DNA from: an uncultured Collinsella sp.
GTDB lineage: Bacteria; Actinomycetota; Coriobacteriia; Coriobacteriales; Coriobacteriaceae
Assembly (NCBI GenBank): GCA_958372035.1
Contig: CATXML010000067.1
Location: 1-6,533 of the forward strand
Direction of reading: 5' to 3'
DNA: 6,533 bases
Positions 1 to 6,442 of the stretch are shown here, one piece after another. The first letter of the stretch is position 1, and every line of letters starts with the position of its first letter. The position numbers and the translations under genes were made by a program. The notes beneath the pieces are model-generated. The model was given only the letters and a program-made list of their open reading frames with translations. It ran no database searches and was not told the DNA's origin.

Positions 1-361
1 CGTTCATGCTCAGTTGCGTCGCTACACCAGCTACGGTAGCCGCGCGCAGGCGACCGAGTTGCCGACCCTCCAGCTCGACGGCCTCGAGATCAACCGTGAC
101 GCTCGCTCCGTGACGGTGGACGGTGCGCCGGTGCGCCTCACGCCCATCGAGTATTCCATCTTGCTGTATCTGGCCGAGCATCGCGGCAGCGTAGTGCCCG
201 TGGAGGACCTGTTCCGCGCGGTGTGGAACGAGGACTTTATGCCCGGCTCCAACAATACGGTGATGGTGCATATTCGCCACCTGCGCGAAAAGATTGGTGA
301 CGACGCTCAGAAGCCGCGTTTTATCAAAAACGTCTGGGGCGTCGGCTACATCATCGAATAA
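1..361 (+). CDS. VanR-like response regulator, OmpR family (5'-truncated; C-terminal DNA-binding domain)
   Basis: This is the C-terminal part of an OmpR/PhoB-class response regulator that binds DNA when phosphorylated by its partner kinase. The frame is open to the left edge (codons from base 2), and the first residues read VHAQLRRYT, the linker typically following a VanR receiver domain, so the TTG at base 14 is not the start. What is visible is a winged-helix domain: a beta-rich entry (LQLDGLEINRDARSV), a helix around LTPIEYSILLYLAEH, the recognition region SNNTVMVHIRHLREKIGD, and the terminal wing FIKNVWGVGYIIE. The SNNT-VHIRHLREK and VWGVGY motifs closely match the VanR branch. The receiver domain with the phospho-acceptor Asp lies outside the window. 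It precedes the VanS-like kinase by 26 bases, consistent with one operon. VanR-like regulators are common outside resistance clusters, and no vanHAX-type genes are seen, so the target genes are unknown. Confidence 0.93.
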   Translation, partial: VHAQLRRYTSYGSRAQATELPTLQLDGLEINRDARSVTVDGAPVRLTPIEYSILLYLAEHRGSVVPVEDLFRAVWNEDFMPGSNNTVMVHIRHLREKIGDDAQKPRFIKNVWGVGYIIE

Positions 362-387
362 CGCTGTTCGCTTGTGAGGATATTGAT

Positions 388-1626
388 ATGACAAAAGACG
401 ATAGGCAGGCGTTCGAGGTGCCCGATCGGCTCTTTGAATACGTGAGGGCGGTCGTCGATAATCGCGCGCTTGCGACGGTGCTGCTCTTTTTGCTGGGTCT
501 GCTGCTAATCGGCATTGATAACATCGCCGGTATCTTGGCGGTGCTACTCATCGGCTTCTTGCTGATCGATCGCTTTGAAATCGTGCGTCGTTGCGTGGTA
601 ATCGGCGGTGCCGCGTGGGTCATGACGCTGGCGATTGGCACCGTGGCACTCGGTGGCATTAAGGGACCGGTGCTGTTCGATGCCGGCTTTGTATTCAACA
701 TGCTTGGCTTTGTCCTGGCGCTTGCCGTGTGCGTCTTGTTCTTTTGCGGCCGAGCGCTGTATTACCAAGGCTACGAGCAAGGGGAACAGCATGCCGATCG
801 CGTGCTTGCGGCCCGTATCCAGGACCGCCTGATCGATCATCCTGACGCCTGGGACAACATCGACGGAGACTTCCTGGAGGTCGAGGGTGCGCTCAACCGC
901 GCGCGCGATCGCGAGCGTAAGGTGCAGCAAGCCCTACGCGACGAGTCGCATCGCAAGGACGACTTGGTCACATACTTGGCGCATGACTTGCGCACGCCGC
1001 TTGCCAGCGTGGTGGGCTACCTCTCGCTGTTGCAGGAGGCGCCCGACCTGCCGGTTGAGCAGCGCGCGCACTTTACGGGCGTGGCGCTCGACAAGGCGCA
1101 CCGACTCGACGCGCTTATTGAGGAGTTCTTTGATATCACGCGCTTTAACTTCCACGATATTGTGCTCACGCGCGGCTACGTCGACCTTGGATTGCTGCTG
1201 GCACAGGTGGCCGATGAGTTCTATCCCATTCTCAACGAGCAGCACAAAGATGTCCAAGTTGATGTGCGTGAGGACCTGACGGTGCTCGTAGATGGCGACA
1301 AGATGGCTCGCGTGTTCAACAACATCATGAAAAACGCCATCGCCTATAGCTACGAAGGATCGACCATCACGATTGAGGCTGGGCACCAAGATGACGGTGG
1401 AGTGCGAATTCGCTTTATCAATCAGGGTGATCCGATTCCGGCGGCTAAGCTCAAGGTGATCTTTGAGAAGTTCTATCGCCTGGATGCGGCGCGCGCGACC
1501 AATCGCGGCGGCGCCGGGCTTGGCCTTGCCATCGCCAAGGAGATCGTTGCGGCGCACAGCGGCACCATTGCGTGCGAATCGACACCCGAGCACACGGTGT
1601 TTACCATTGCGCTGCCCGCTGCATAA
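388..1626 (+). CDS. VanS-like sensor histidine kinase, four predicted membrane helices
   Basis: A 412-residue membrane sensor kinase, expected to autophosphorylate on His and pass the phosphate to the VanR-like regulator encoded just upstream. The ATG at 388 follows GAGGA (376-380) at 7 bases. Hydrophobic stretches at about 27-43, 46-60, 68-90 and 98-121 suggest four helices with very short loops, so there is no sizeable external sensor domain. A charged linker (about 122-190), not a clear HAMP domain, leads to the dimerisation/H-box AHDLRTPL with His199. The ATPase domain shows the N-box NNIMKNAIAYS (N312, N316), F-box FEKFYR (359-364) and G2 box GGAGLGLAIA (374-383). The G1 region reads INQGDPIP instead of DxGxGI, with Asn at the usual Asp, as in several VanS proteins. 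The pattern NNIMKNA...FEKFYRLD...GGAGLGLAIAKEI is typical of VanS. The signal sensed is unknown; resistance is not implied because no van ligase genes are visible. Confidence 0.93.
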   Translation: MTKDDRQAFEVPDRLFEYVRAVVDNRALATVLLFLLGLLLIGIDNIAGILAVLLIGFLLIDRFEIVRRCVVIGGAAWVMTLAIGTVALGGIKGPVLFDAGFVFNMLGFVLALAVCVLFFCGRALYYQGYEQGEQHADRVLAARIQDRLIDHPDAWDNIDGDFLEVEGALNRARDRERKVQQALRDESHRKDDLVTYLAHDLRTPLASVVGYLSLLQEAPDLPVEQRAHFTGVALDKAHRLDALIEEFFDITRFNFHDIVLTRGYVDLGLLLAQVADEFYPILNEQHKDVQVDVREDLTVLVDGDKMARVFNNIMKNAIAYSYEGSTITIEAGHQDDGGVRIRFINQGDPIPAAKLKVIFEKFYRLDAARATNRGGAGLGLAIAKEIVAAHSGTIACESTPEHTVFTIALPAA

Positions 1627-1636
1627 CCAGCGTGCC

Positions 1637-1656
1637 CTTACAAACACTTGACAATG
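1637..1656 (+). promoter_or_regulatory. Candidate Pho box / promoter -35 region upstream of pstB
   Basis: Two tandem 10-base units, CTTACAAACA and CTTGACAATG, lie in the 103-base gap between the VanS-like kinase gene and pstB. Each contains a TTACAA/TTGACA core, spaced one helical turn apart. This resembles the TT(A/T/C)ACA direct repeats bound by PhoP in low-GC Gram-positive bacteria. The second unit contains a perfect -35 consensus TTGACA (1648-1653). The best -10 match is TATGAG at 1669-1674, at a short 15-base spacing, which would fit an activator-dependent promoter but is weak. Only two repeats are seen, so chance is possible. Confidence 0.35.
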
Positions 1657-1687
1657 CGCTCACGTGCGTATGAGCCGCGATTTCTAC

Positions 1688-1715
1688 TATCGATACTGCT
1701 GAATTGATATCGATA
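1688..1715. repeat. Twin TATCGATA palindromes, 20 bp apart, before pstB
   Basis: The self-complementary octamer TATCGATA occurs at 1688-1695 and again at 1708-1715. The second copy is inside the longer palindrome ATATCGATAT (1707-1716). The centre-to-centre distance is exactly 20 bases, about two helical turns. The second copy abuts the pstB ribosome binding site, so protein bound here could block transcription or translation initiation. The region is locally AT-rich. The function as an operator is inference; no known regulator is assigned. Confidence 0.35.
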
Positions 1716-1716
1716 T

Positions 1717-1722
1717 GGAGGT
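1717..1722 (+). promoter_or_regulatory. Ribosome binding site that sets the pstB start
   Basis: GGAGGT lies 7 bases before the ATG at 1730. An earlier in-frame ATG at 1715 overlaps this Shine-Dalgarno sequence and has no suitable site of its own, so translation most likely begins at 1730 (protein start MTAAAA) and not at 1715. Confidence 0.8.
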
Positions 1723-1729
1723 ATGCGGT

Positions 1730-2605
<876 letters not shown>

Positions 2606-2656
2606 TACCATCTAGTGCAGGCGCCTTTAGGGTTAAGATGCGGTCATGCCGGCCGC

Positions 2657-2663
2657 AGAGGGG
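2657..2663 (+). promoter_or_regulatory. Ribosome binding site that sets the PhoP-like start
   Basis: AGAGGGG lies 6 bases before the ATG at 2670. An earlier in-frame ATG at 2646 would add eight residues (MPAAEGFN) that are not part of the receiver fold and has no good Shine-Dalgarno sequence. The first beta strand of the receiver begins directly at MIYYVEDDD, so 2670 is the preferred start. Confidence 0.75.
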
Positions 2664-2669
2664 TTCAAC

Positions 2670-3398
2670 ATGATCTATTACGTCGAGGACGATGACAACA
2701 TCAGGGATTTGACAGTCTACGCGCTGCGCAAGCAGGGAATCGAGGCCGAGGGCTTTTCGTGTGATGGCGAGTTTAAAGCTGCCGTGGCGCGACGGGTACC
2801 CGATGCCGTCCTGCTCGACATCATGCTGCCCGACACCGATGGCTTGGCGATTATGCGCCGCCTGCGTGCCGATCGCCTGACGGCGACGGTGCCCATCATG
2901 ATGCTTACCGCCAAGGACACCGAACTCGACAAGGTGATGGCGCTCGATGGCGGTGCCGACGATTACCTGACTAAGCCGTTTTCGCTCATGGAGCTTGCGA
3001 GCCGCTGCCGCGCACTGCTGCGTCGCGGCGGCATGGTCAAGCAGGCGAGCGATGTGCTCAGCGTGGGCGACATCGTGCTTTCGCCCAGCCACCGCGAAGT
3101 GACTGTTGCCGGTGAACCGCTCAAGCTCACGCTGCGCGAATTCGACCTGCTCGAGTACCTCATGCGCAAACCTGGCGTGGTCTTTACCCGCGAGTCGCTG
3201 CTGCAGAGCGTATGGGGCTGGGACTTCGACGGCGGTTCGCGCACCGTCGACGTACATGTGCAGACGCTCCGCCAAAAGCTCGGCGAGCATGCGAGCGCCA
3301 TAGAGACCGTGCGCGGCGTGGGCTATCGTCTGGCCGAGCCTTCGGCCGATGACGATGCCGAAGGAGCCGACAGCGCGGCTAGCGCATCGGAGGAGTAG
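2670..3398 (+). CDS. phoP: PhoP/PhoB-like response regulator, OmpR family
   Basis: A 242-residue cytoplasmic transcription regulator, probably the phosphate-responsive PhoP (PhoB) of this organism. The receiver domain (about 1-120) has the acidic pocket at VEDDD (6-9), phospho-acceptor Asp50 in VLLDIMLPDTDG, Thr80 in MMLTAKD and Lys102 in YLTKPF, all intact. The winged-helix domain (about 128-222) carries LTLREFDLLEYLM, the recognition segment GGSRTVDVHVQTLRQKLG and the terminal wing IETVRGVGYRL. After the wing there is a 20-residue acidic, Ser/Ala-rich tail (about 223-242), which most family members lack. The partner kinase gene starts 3 bases after the stop. The phosphate assignment rests on pstB next to it and on the PhoR-like kinase; OmpR-family regulators cannot be separated by sequence reading alone, so the symbol is tentative while the family call is firm. 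Confidence 0.92.
   Translation: MIYYVEDDDNIRDLTVYALRKQGIEAEGFSCDGEFKAAVARRVPDAVLLDIMLPDTDGLAIMRRLRADRLTATVPIMMLTAKDTELDKVMALDGGADDYLTKPFSLMELASRCRALLRRGGMVKQASDVLSVGDIVLSPSHREVTVAGEPLKLTLREFDLLEYLMRKPGVVFTRESLLQSVWGWDFDGGSRTVDVHVQTLRQKLGEHASAIETVRGVGYRLAEPSADDDAEGADSAASASEE
3389..3395 (+). promoter_or_regulatory. Ribosome binding site of the PhoR-like kinase inside the regulator gene
   Basis: GGAGGAG overlaps the last codons (Glu-Glu) of the PhoP-like gene and lies 6 bases before the GTG at 3402. This supports the GTG start and suggests translational coupling of regulator and kinase. Confidence 0.8.
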
Positions 3399-3401
3399 CT
3401 C

Positions 3402-4826
3402 GTGGTCTTAGCCCCCCAGGGAAAACGCACCCTGTCGCATCGCGTGTTCGCGACGATTTTTCTTTGCGCTATGGCAGTTATCGTGGCGTTTACGGTGCTG
3501 GGCGCGTTCTTTGTGCAAAATACCCTGGCAGATGCCACGAGCGCCAACCTTTCGCAGGAAACCGAGCTTATTGCCGCTGCCTTAAACGAGCAGCAGGAGC
3601 CCATCGCATTCTTGCGAAGCCTCGATCGCGAGGACCTTCGCATCACGCTGATCAATAAGGACGGATCGGTCGCCTACGACAACGAGGCGTCGCCTTCCAT
3701 GTTGCCCAACCATGGCGATCGTCCCGAGGTGGTTGAGGCCCTTGAGAACGGCTCGGGTTCTGCGGAGCGCGCGAGCACCACGCTCGACGAGATTATGCTA
3801 TATCGCGCCGTCGCCCTTGATAACGGCCAGGTCGTTCGTTTGGCGCAGGCCCAGCCTGGCGTTGCGGCGATTTTGCTTTCGCTGGTGGCGCCGATGCTGC
3901 TTATCGCGGCAGCGGGCGCGGTGCTCTCGTTTTTCCTTGCGCGCCGCGAATCCCGTGCCATCATCGAGCCGCTGCAAGAGGTCAATTTGGACCATCCGCG
4001 CCGTAGCTATGAGCATGCCTATGCCGAGATGGTTCCCATGCTCGAGCGTATTGAGTCACAGCGCCAGGAGCTTAAACGCCAGATGGCGGTGCTTGCCGAT
4101 AACGACCGCATGCGTCGCGAGTTCACGGCCAATATCACCCATGAGCTCAAGACCCCGCTTACGGCAATCTCGGGCTATGCCGAGCTTATTGCAAACGGCA
4201 TGGTCGAGGGCGAGGACGACCTGCGCGCCTTTGGCGGCCGCATCTACCGTGAGGCGGGCCGTTTGGCGGCGCTCGTCAACGATATTCTCACGCTTTCGAA
4301 CTTGGATGAGGCCGAGCGTGCGAGTGATGGCGAGGCGGTGCCCATTGGCTCCACGGAGCCCATTGAGCTTTCGCGTGCTATCTACGCGGTCGAGCAGCGT
4401 CTTGAGCAGGTCGCTCGCCAGGCAAATGTGACGATAGGCCATGAGACCGAGCCTGTGGTCGTCGAAGGCGTAACGCGCCTGATCGATGAGCTCATCTATA
4501 ACCTGGCGAGCAACGCCATTCGCTACAACCGGCCCGGCGGTACGGTGACGTTGCGGTGCGGAACCAACGACGACGGGCACCCGTATCTGTCGGTTGCCGA
4601 TACGGGTATTGGTATTGCGCCCGAGGAGCAGGGTAAGGTATTTGAGCGTTTCTATCGCGTTGACAAGAGCCGTTCTAAAGCGCGCGGTGGAACGGGTCTG
4701 GGTCTTGCCATCGTCAAGCATGCCGCCCTGTATCATCACGCCTCGCTCGATATGTCAAGCGAGTTGGGGGTGGGGACCACCATCACGGTGACGTTTCCCG
4801 TGCAACAGGACGAGCAGTTCGTGTAG
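3402..4826 (+). CDS. phoR: PhoR-like sensor histidine kinase
   Basis: A 474-residue membrane histidine kinase, start codon GTG, the likely partner of the preceding PhoP-like regulator. Membrane helices are predicted at about 14-38 and 153-179, enclosing an external domain of roughly 115 residues. This contains ITLINKDGSVAYDNEA and a later LYRAVALDNGQVVRLAQ, a pattern typical of the external PAS-like fold of Gram-positive PhoR/WalK-type kinases. A short HAMP-like and coiled linker (about 180-235) leads to the H-box FTANITHELKTPL with His247. The ATPase domain has N-box NLASNAIRY (N367, N371), G1 DTGIGI (400-405), F-box FERFYR (414-419) and G2 GGTGLGLAIV (429-438), all canonical. Only about 68 residues separate the second helix from His247, so a cytoplasmic PAS domain, present in E. 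coli and B. subtilis PhoR, does not fit. The PhoR role is inferred from pstB and the regulator; other OmpR-partner kinases share this architecture. Confidence 0.92.
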   Translation: MVLAPQGKRTLSHRVFATIFLCAMAVIVAFTVLGAFFVQNTLADATSANLSQETELIAAALNEQQEPIAFLRSLDREDLRITLINKDGSVAYDNEASPSMLPNHGDRPEVVEALENGSGSAERASTTLDEIMLYRAVALDNGQVVRLAQAQPGVAAILLSLVAPMLLIAAAGAVLSFFLARRESRAIIEPLQEVNLDHPRRSYEHAYAEMVPMLERIESQRQELKRQMAVLADNDRMRREFTANITHELKTPLTAISGYAELIANGMVEGEDDLRAFGGRIYREAGRLAALVNDILTLSNLDEAERASDGEAVPIGSTEPIELSRAIYAVEQRLEQVARQANVTIGHETEPVVVEGVTRLIDELIYNLASNAIRYNRPGGTVTLRCGTNDDGHPYLSVADTGIGIAPEEQGKVFERFYRVDKSRSKARGGTGLGLAIVKHAALYHHASLDMSSELGVGTTITVTFPVQQDEQFV

Positions 4827-4850
4827 CGGTACTGCAAACATGTGAATTTC

Positions 4851-4888
4851 ACGCCGCATCGGGGCTGCCGGTGCGGCGTTAATGTTGC
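4851..4888 (+). terminator. Likely intrinsic terminator (GC-rich hairpin, weak T-tract) after phoR
   Basis: ACGCCGCATCGG (4851-4862) pairs with CCGGTGCGGCGT (4868-4879) over 12 base pairs with one T·G wobble, leaving a 5-base loop GGCTG. The stem is strong and starts 24 bases after the phoR stop codon. The downstream stretch TTAATGTTG is T-enriched but not a clean T-run, so termination may be partial. It probably separates the phosphate module from the capsule operon. Confidence 0.7.
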
Positions 4889-4894
4889 GCAACA
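4883..4894. promoter_or_regulatory. 12-base perfect palindrome TGTTGCGCAACA upstream of the capsule operon
   Basis: TGTTGCGCAACA is perfectly self-complementary and sits just after the hairpin, about 110 bases before the first capsule gene. Its size and symmetry would suit a dimeric regulator. It could instead be part of the terminator tail. No matching regulator is known to me, so the operator role is inference. Confidence 0.3.
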
Positions 4895-4925
4895 ATGGTG
4901 TAAGCGCTGTATCTTATGTATAGAG

Positions 4926-4955
4926 TTCGGACTTGGCAAAAAGATGCGATATCAT
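4926..4955 (+). promoter_or_regulatory. Candidate promoter of the capsule operon
   Basis: TATCAT (4950-4955) matches the -10 consensus at five of six positions and is preceded at 18 bases by TTCGGA (4926-4931), a poor -35 element. Transcription would start near 4962, giving a leader of about 40 bases before cpsC. The hairpin upstream makes a promoter in this gap likely, but the exact site is uncertain; TATAGA at 4919-4924 is an alternative -10. Confidence 0.3.
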
Positions 4956-5002
4956 ACGAGCAGTTTTGTCGATATGAACTAGGGAAATGAAAGGCAAGCT
5001 GC

Positions 5003-5659
5003 ATGACCCTTCTCGAACTGTTCCAGCTGCTTAAAAAGCACCTTAAGCTGGTCATCGCTCTCCCGGTGGTCTGCGCGATCGCCATGGGCGTCGTGTCCTT
5101 CACCATGATGGACAACACCTACACCGCCACGACGAGCATGTACATTCTCGCCAAGACCGATGGTAGCCAGACGAGCTACTACAACGACCTGTCGGCGAGC
5201 CAGATGCTCTCCAACGATATCGCGACGCTGCTCGATAGCGACAGCGTCAAGAGCGGTGCTGCTAAGGAGCTGGGTCTTTCCAACTTGGATGATTACAAGG
5301 TGAGCGTTACGAGCGAGACCACGACTCGTGTCATTTCGCTGTCCGTGACCGGCGCCAGCCCTGACGGTGCCGCCGCCGTCGCCAACGCCATTGCCAACTC
5401 GGTGTCTACCGTGGCTCAGGACGTTGACGCCGCCCAGGCCGTCAACGTGATCGATAAGGCAAAGATCCCCAGCCAGCCCAGCGGCCCCAACCGCAAGCTC
5501 TACATCGCGGTCGCCGCTCTGGCCGGCCTGTTCGTCGCCGTTGCGATTGTCGTGCTGCTCGACATGCTCAATACTCGCGTCCGCTCCGTTGACGATGCCG
5601 TCGAGCTGATCGGTGTGCCCGTTATCGGTCGTTTCCCCGTTGTGAAGGGCGGTAAGTAA
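5003..5659 (+). CDS. cpsC: CpsC/Wzz-like capsule chain-length regulator and tyrosine-kinase activator
   Basis: A 218-residue membrane protein of the Wzz/CpsC (YwqC) family, which sets polysaccharide chain length and activates the partner tyrosine kinase in Gram-positive bacteria. It opens with the amphipathic segment TLLELFQLLKKH, followed by a first membrane helix (about 15-34), an external domain (about 35-165) containing YTATTSMYIL and the SVTGASPDGAAAVANAIAN helix, the Pro-containing AKIPSQPSGPNRK just before the second helix (about 166-187), and a cytoplasmic tail LNTRVRSVDDAVELIGVPVIGRFP, the part that in the family contacts and stimulates the kinase. The ATG at 5003 has only a weak Shine-Dalgarno (AAGG, 4991-4994), and an in-frame stop at 4988 rules out an upstream extension. 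The kinase gene begins 3 bases after the stop. External domain length is typical of the short Gram-positive type, not of the longer proteobacterial fused Wzc. Confidence 0.93.
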   Translation: MTLLELFQLLKKHLKLVIALPVVCAIAMGVVSFTMMDNTYTATTSMYILAKTDGSQTSYYNDLSASQMLSNDIATLLDSDSVKSGAAKELGLSNLDDYKVSVTSETTTRVISLSVTGASPDGAAAVANAIANSVSTVAQDVDAAQAVNVIDKAKIPSQPSGPNRKLYIAVAALAGLFVAVAIVVLLDMLNTRVRSVDDAVELIGVPVIGRFPVVKGGK

Positions 5660-5662
5660 TTC

Positions 5663-6418
5663 ATGGCCCGTAAAAAGAAAACCAGCGATACCCTCGCCTT
5701 TAGCAACGCAGCCAAGACGCTGCTGGCAAACATTCGCTTTGCGAGTGTCGATACGCCGATCAAGTCCATTACCGTTACGTCCTCCATCCCTAACGAGGGC
5801 AAGTCCACCATTGCGGTCAACCTGGCTCAGGCCATTGCGACCAGCGGCAAGAGCGTCCTTCTCGTCGAGTGCGACATGCGTCACCGTACGCTTGCCAACC
5901 TGCTGGGCCTCCGTCATTCCGGTGGCCTGTACGCCGTCCTTTCCGACCAGATGTCGATTGACGAGGCTGTCGTCGAAACCGGTCAGCCCAACTTCTTCTT
6001 CCTCGATGCTGAGCCGCGCATTCCCAACCCGGCTGACATTATCGCCTCGCGCCGCTTTGCCAAGCTGGTTGCCGCGCTGGAGGAGAAGTACCAGTACGTC
6101 ATTTTCGATACGCCGCCCGTGGGCACCTTTGTCGATGCCGCCGAGGTCGCCGCGATTACCGACGGCACCATCTACGTTATCCGTGAGGACTTCGCCAAGC
6201 GCAATGAGATCCTTGCCGCCTTCGACCAGCTCAACAAGGCCGAGGTTAACGTAATTGGCACGGTCATGAACTGCTGCGAGACCTCGAGCCATGACTACTA
6301 TTACTCTTACTATGGCGAGGACAAGGGCCAGAACAACGCCGTTGCCGGAGTTAACCCTGCTGTTGGCGGTGCCGCTGCAACGGGGACCCCTGCGAAGGCG
6401 AAGCGTTTTAAGAAATAG
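5663..6418 (+). CDS. cpsD: CpsD/YwqD-like bacterial tyrosine autokinase (BY-kinase)
   Basis: A 251-residue cytoplasmic P-loop ATPase that phosphorylates its own C-terminal tyrosines and works with the CpsC-like membrane activator to control capsule polymerisation and export. Motifs: the segment SNAAKTLLANIRFASVD (14-30) corresponds to the N-terminal helix (EAYRxLRTNI-like in relatives) used in oligomer formation; Walker A SSIPNEGKST (40-49); Walker A' LLVECDMRHR (66-75); Walker B VIFDTPP (146-152); and a tyrosine cluster DYYYSYYG (211-218) with five Tyr. Walker A' normally begins with Asp (DxDxR), but here Glu69 replaces it while Asp71 is kept. The basic start MARKKK is usual. After the tyrosine cluster there is a further 33-residue Ala/Gly/Asn-rich tail ending in the basic KAKRFKK; many BY-kinases end soon after the cluster. 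No close Shine-Dalgarno is visible except GAAGGGCGG (5644-5652), suggesting coupling with cpsC. Confidence 0.94.
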   Translation: MARKKKTSDTLAFSNAAKTLLANIRFASVDTPIKSITVTSSIPNEGKSTIAVNLAQAIATSGKSVLLVECDMRHRTLANLLGLRHSGGLYAVLSDQMSIDEAVVETGQPNFFFLDAEPRIPNPADIIASRRFAKLVAALEEKYQYVIFDTPPVGTFVDAAEVAAITDGTIYVIREDFAKRNEILAAFDQLNKAEVNVIGTVMNCCETSSHDYYYSYYGEDKGQNNAVAGVNPAVGGAAATGTPAKAKRFKK

Positions 6419-6442
6419 CAACGACGCAGATAAGAGGGCGAT

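Noticed and set aside
1..1626. Glycopeptide resistance locus, suggested by VanR/VanS similarity.
   Set aside because: No vanH, ligase or vanX-like gene follows; the next gene is pstB. VanRS-like pairs are widespread without resistance genes, so only the regulator family is called.
1658..1675. Short inverted repeat GCTCA...TGAGC after the VanS-like gene as a terminator.
   Set aside because: Only a 5-base stem with an 8-base loop and no T-run; too weak to call.
2639..2657. Small hairpin TGCGG...CCGCA just before the ribosome binding site of the PhoP-like gene.
   Set aside because: A 5-base stem in GC-rich DNA is expected by chance; no second alternative structure or conserved riboswitch feature was seen.
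3712..4431. A 239-codon open frame on the plus strand within the PhoR-like gene.
   Set aside because: Out of frame with the conserved kinase and rich in Arg and Ser, as expected for a frame shadow in GC-rich DNA.
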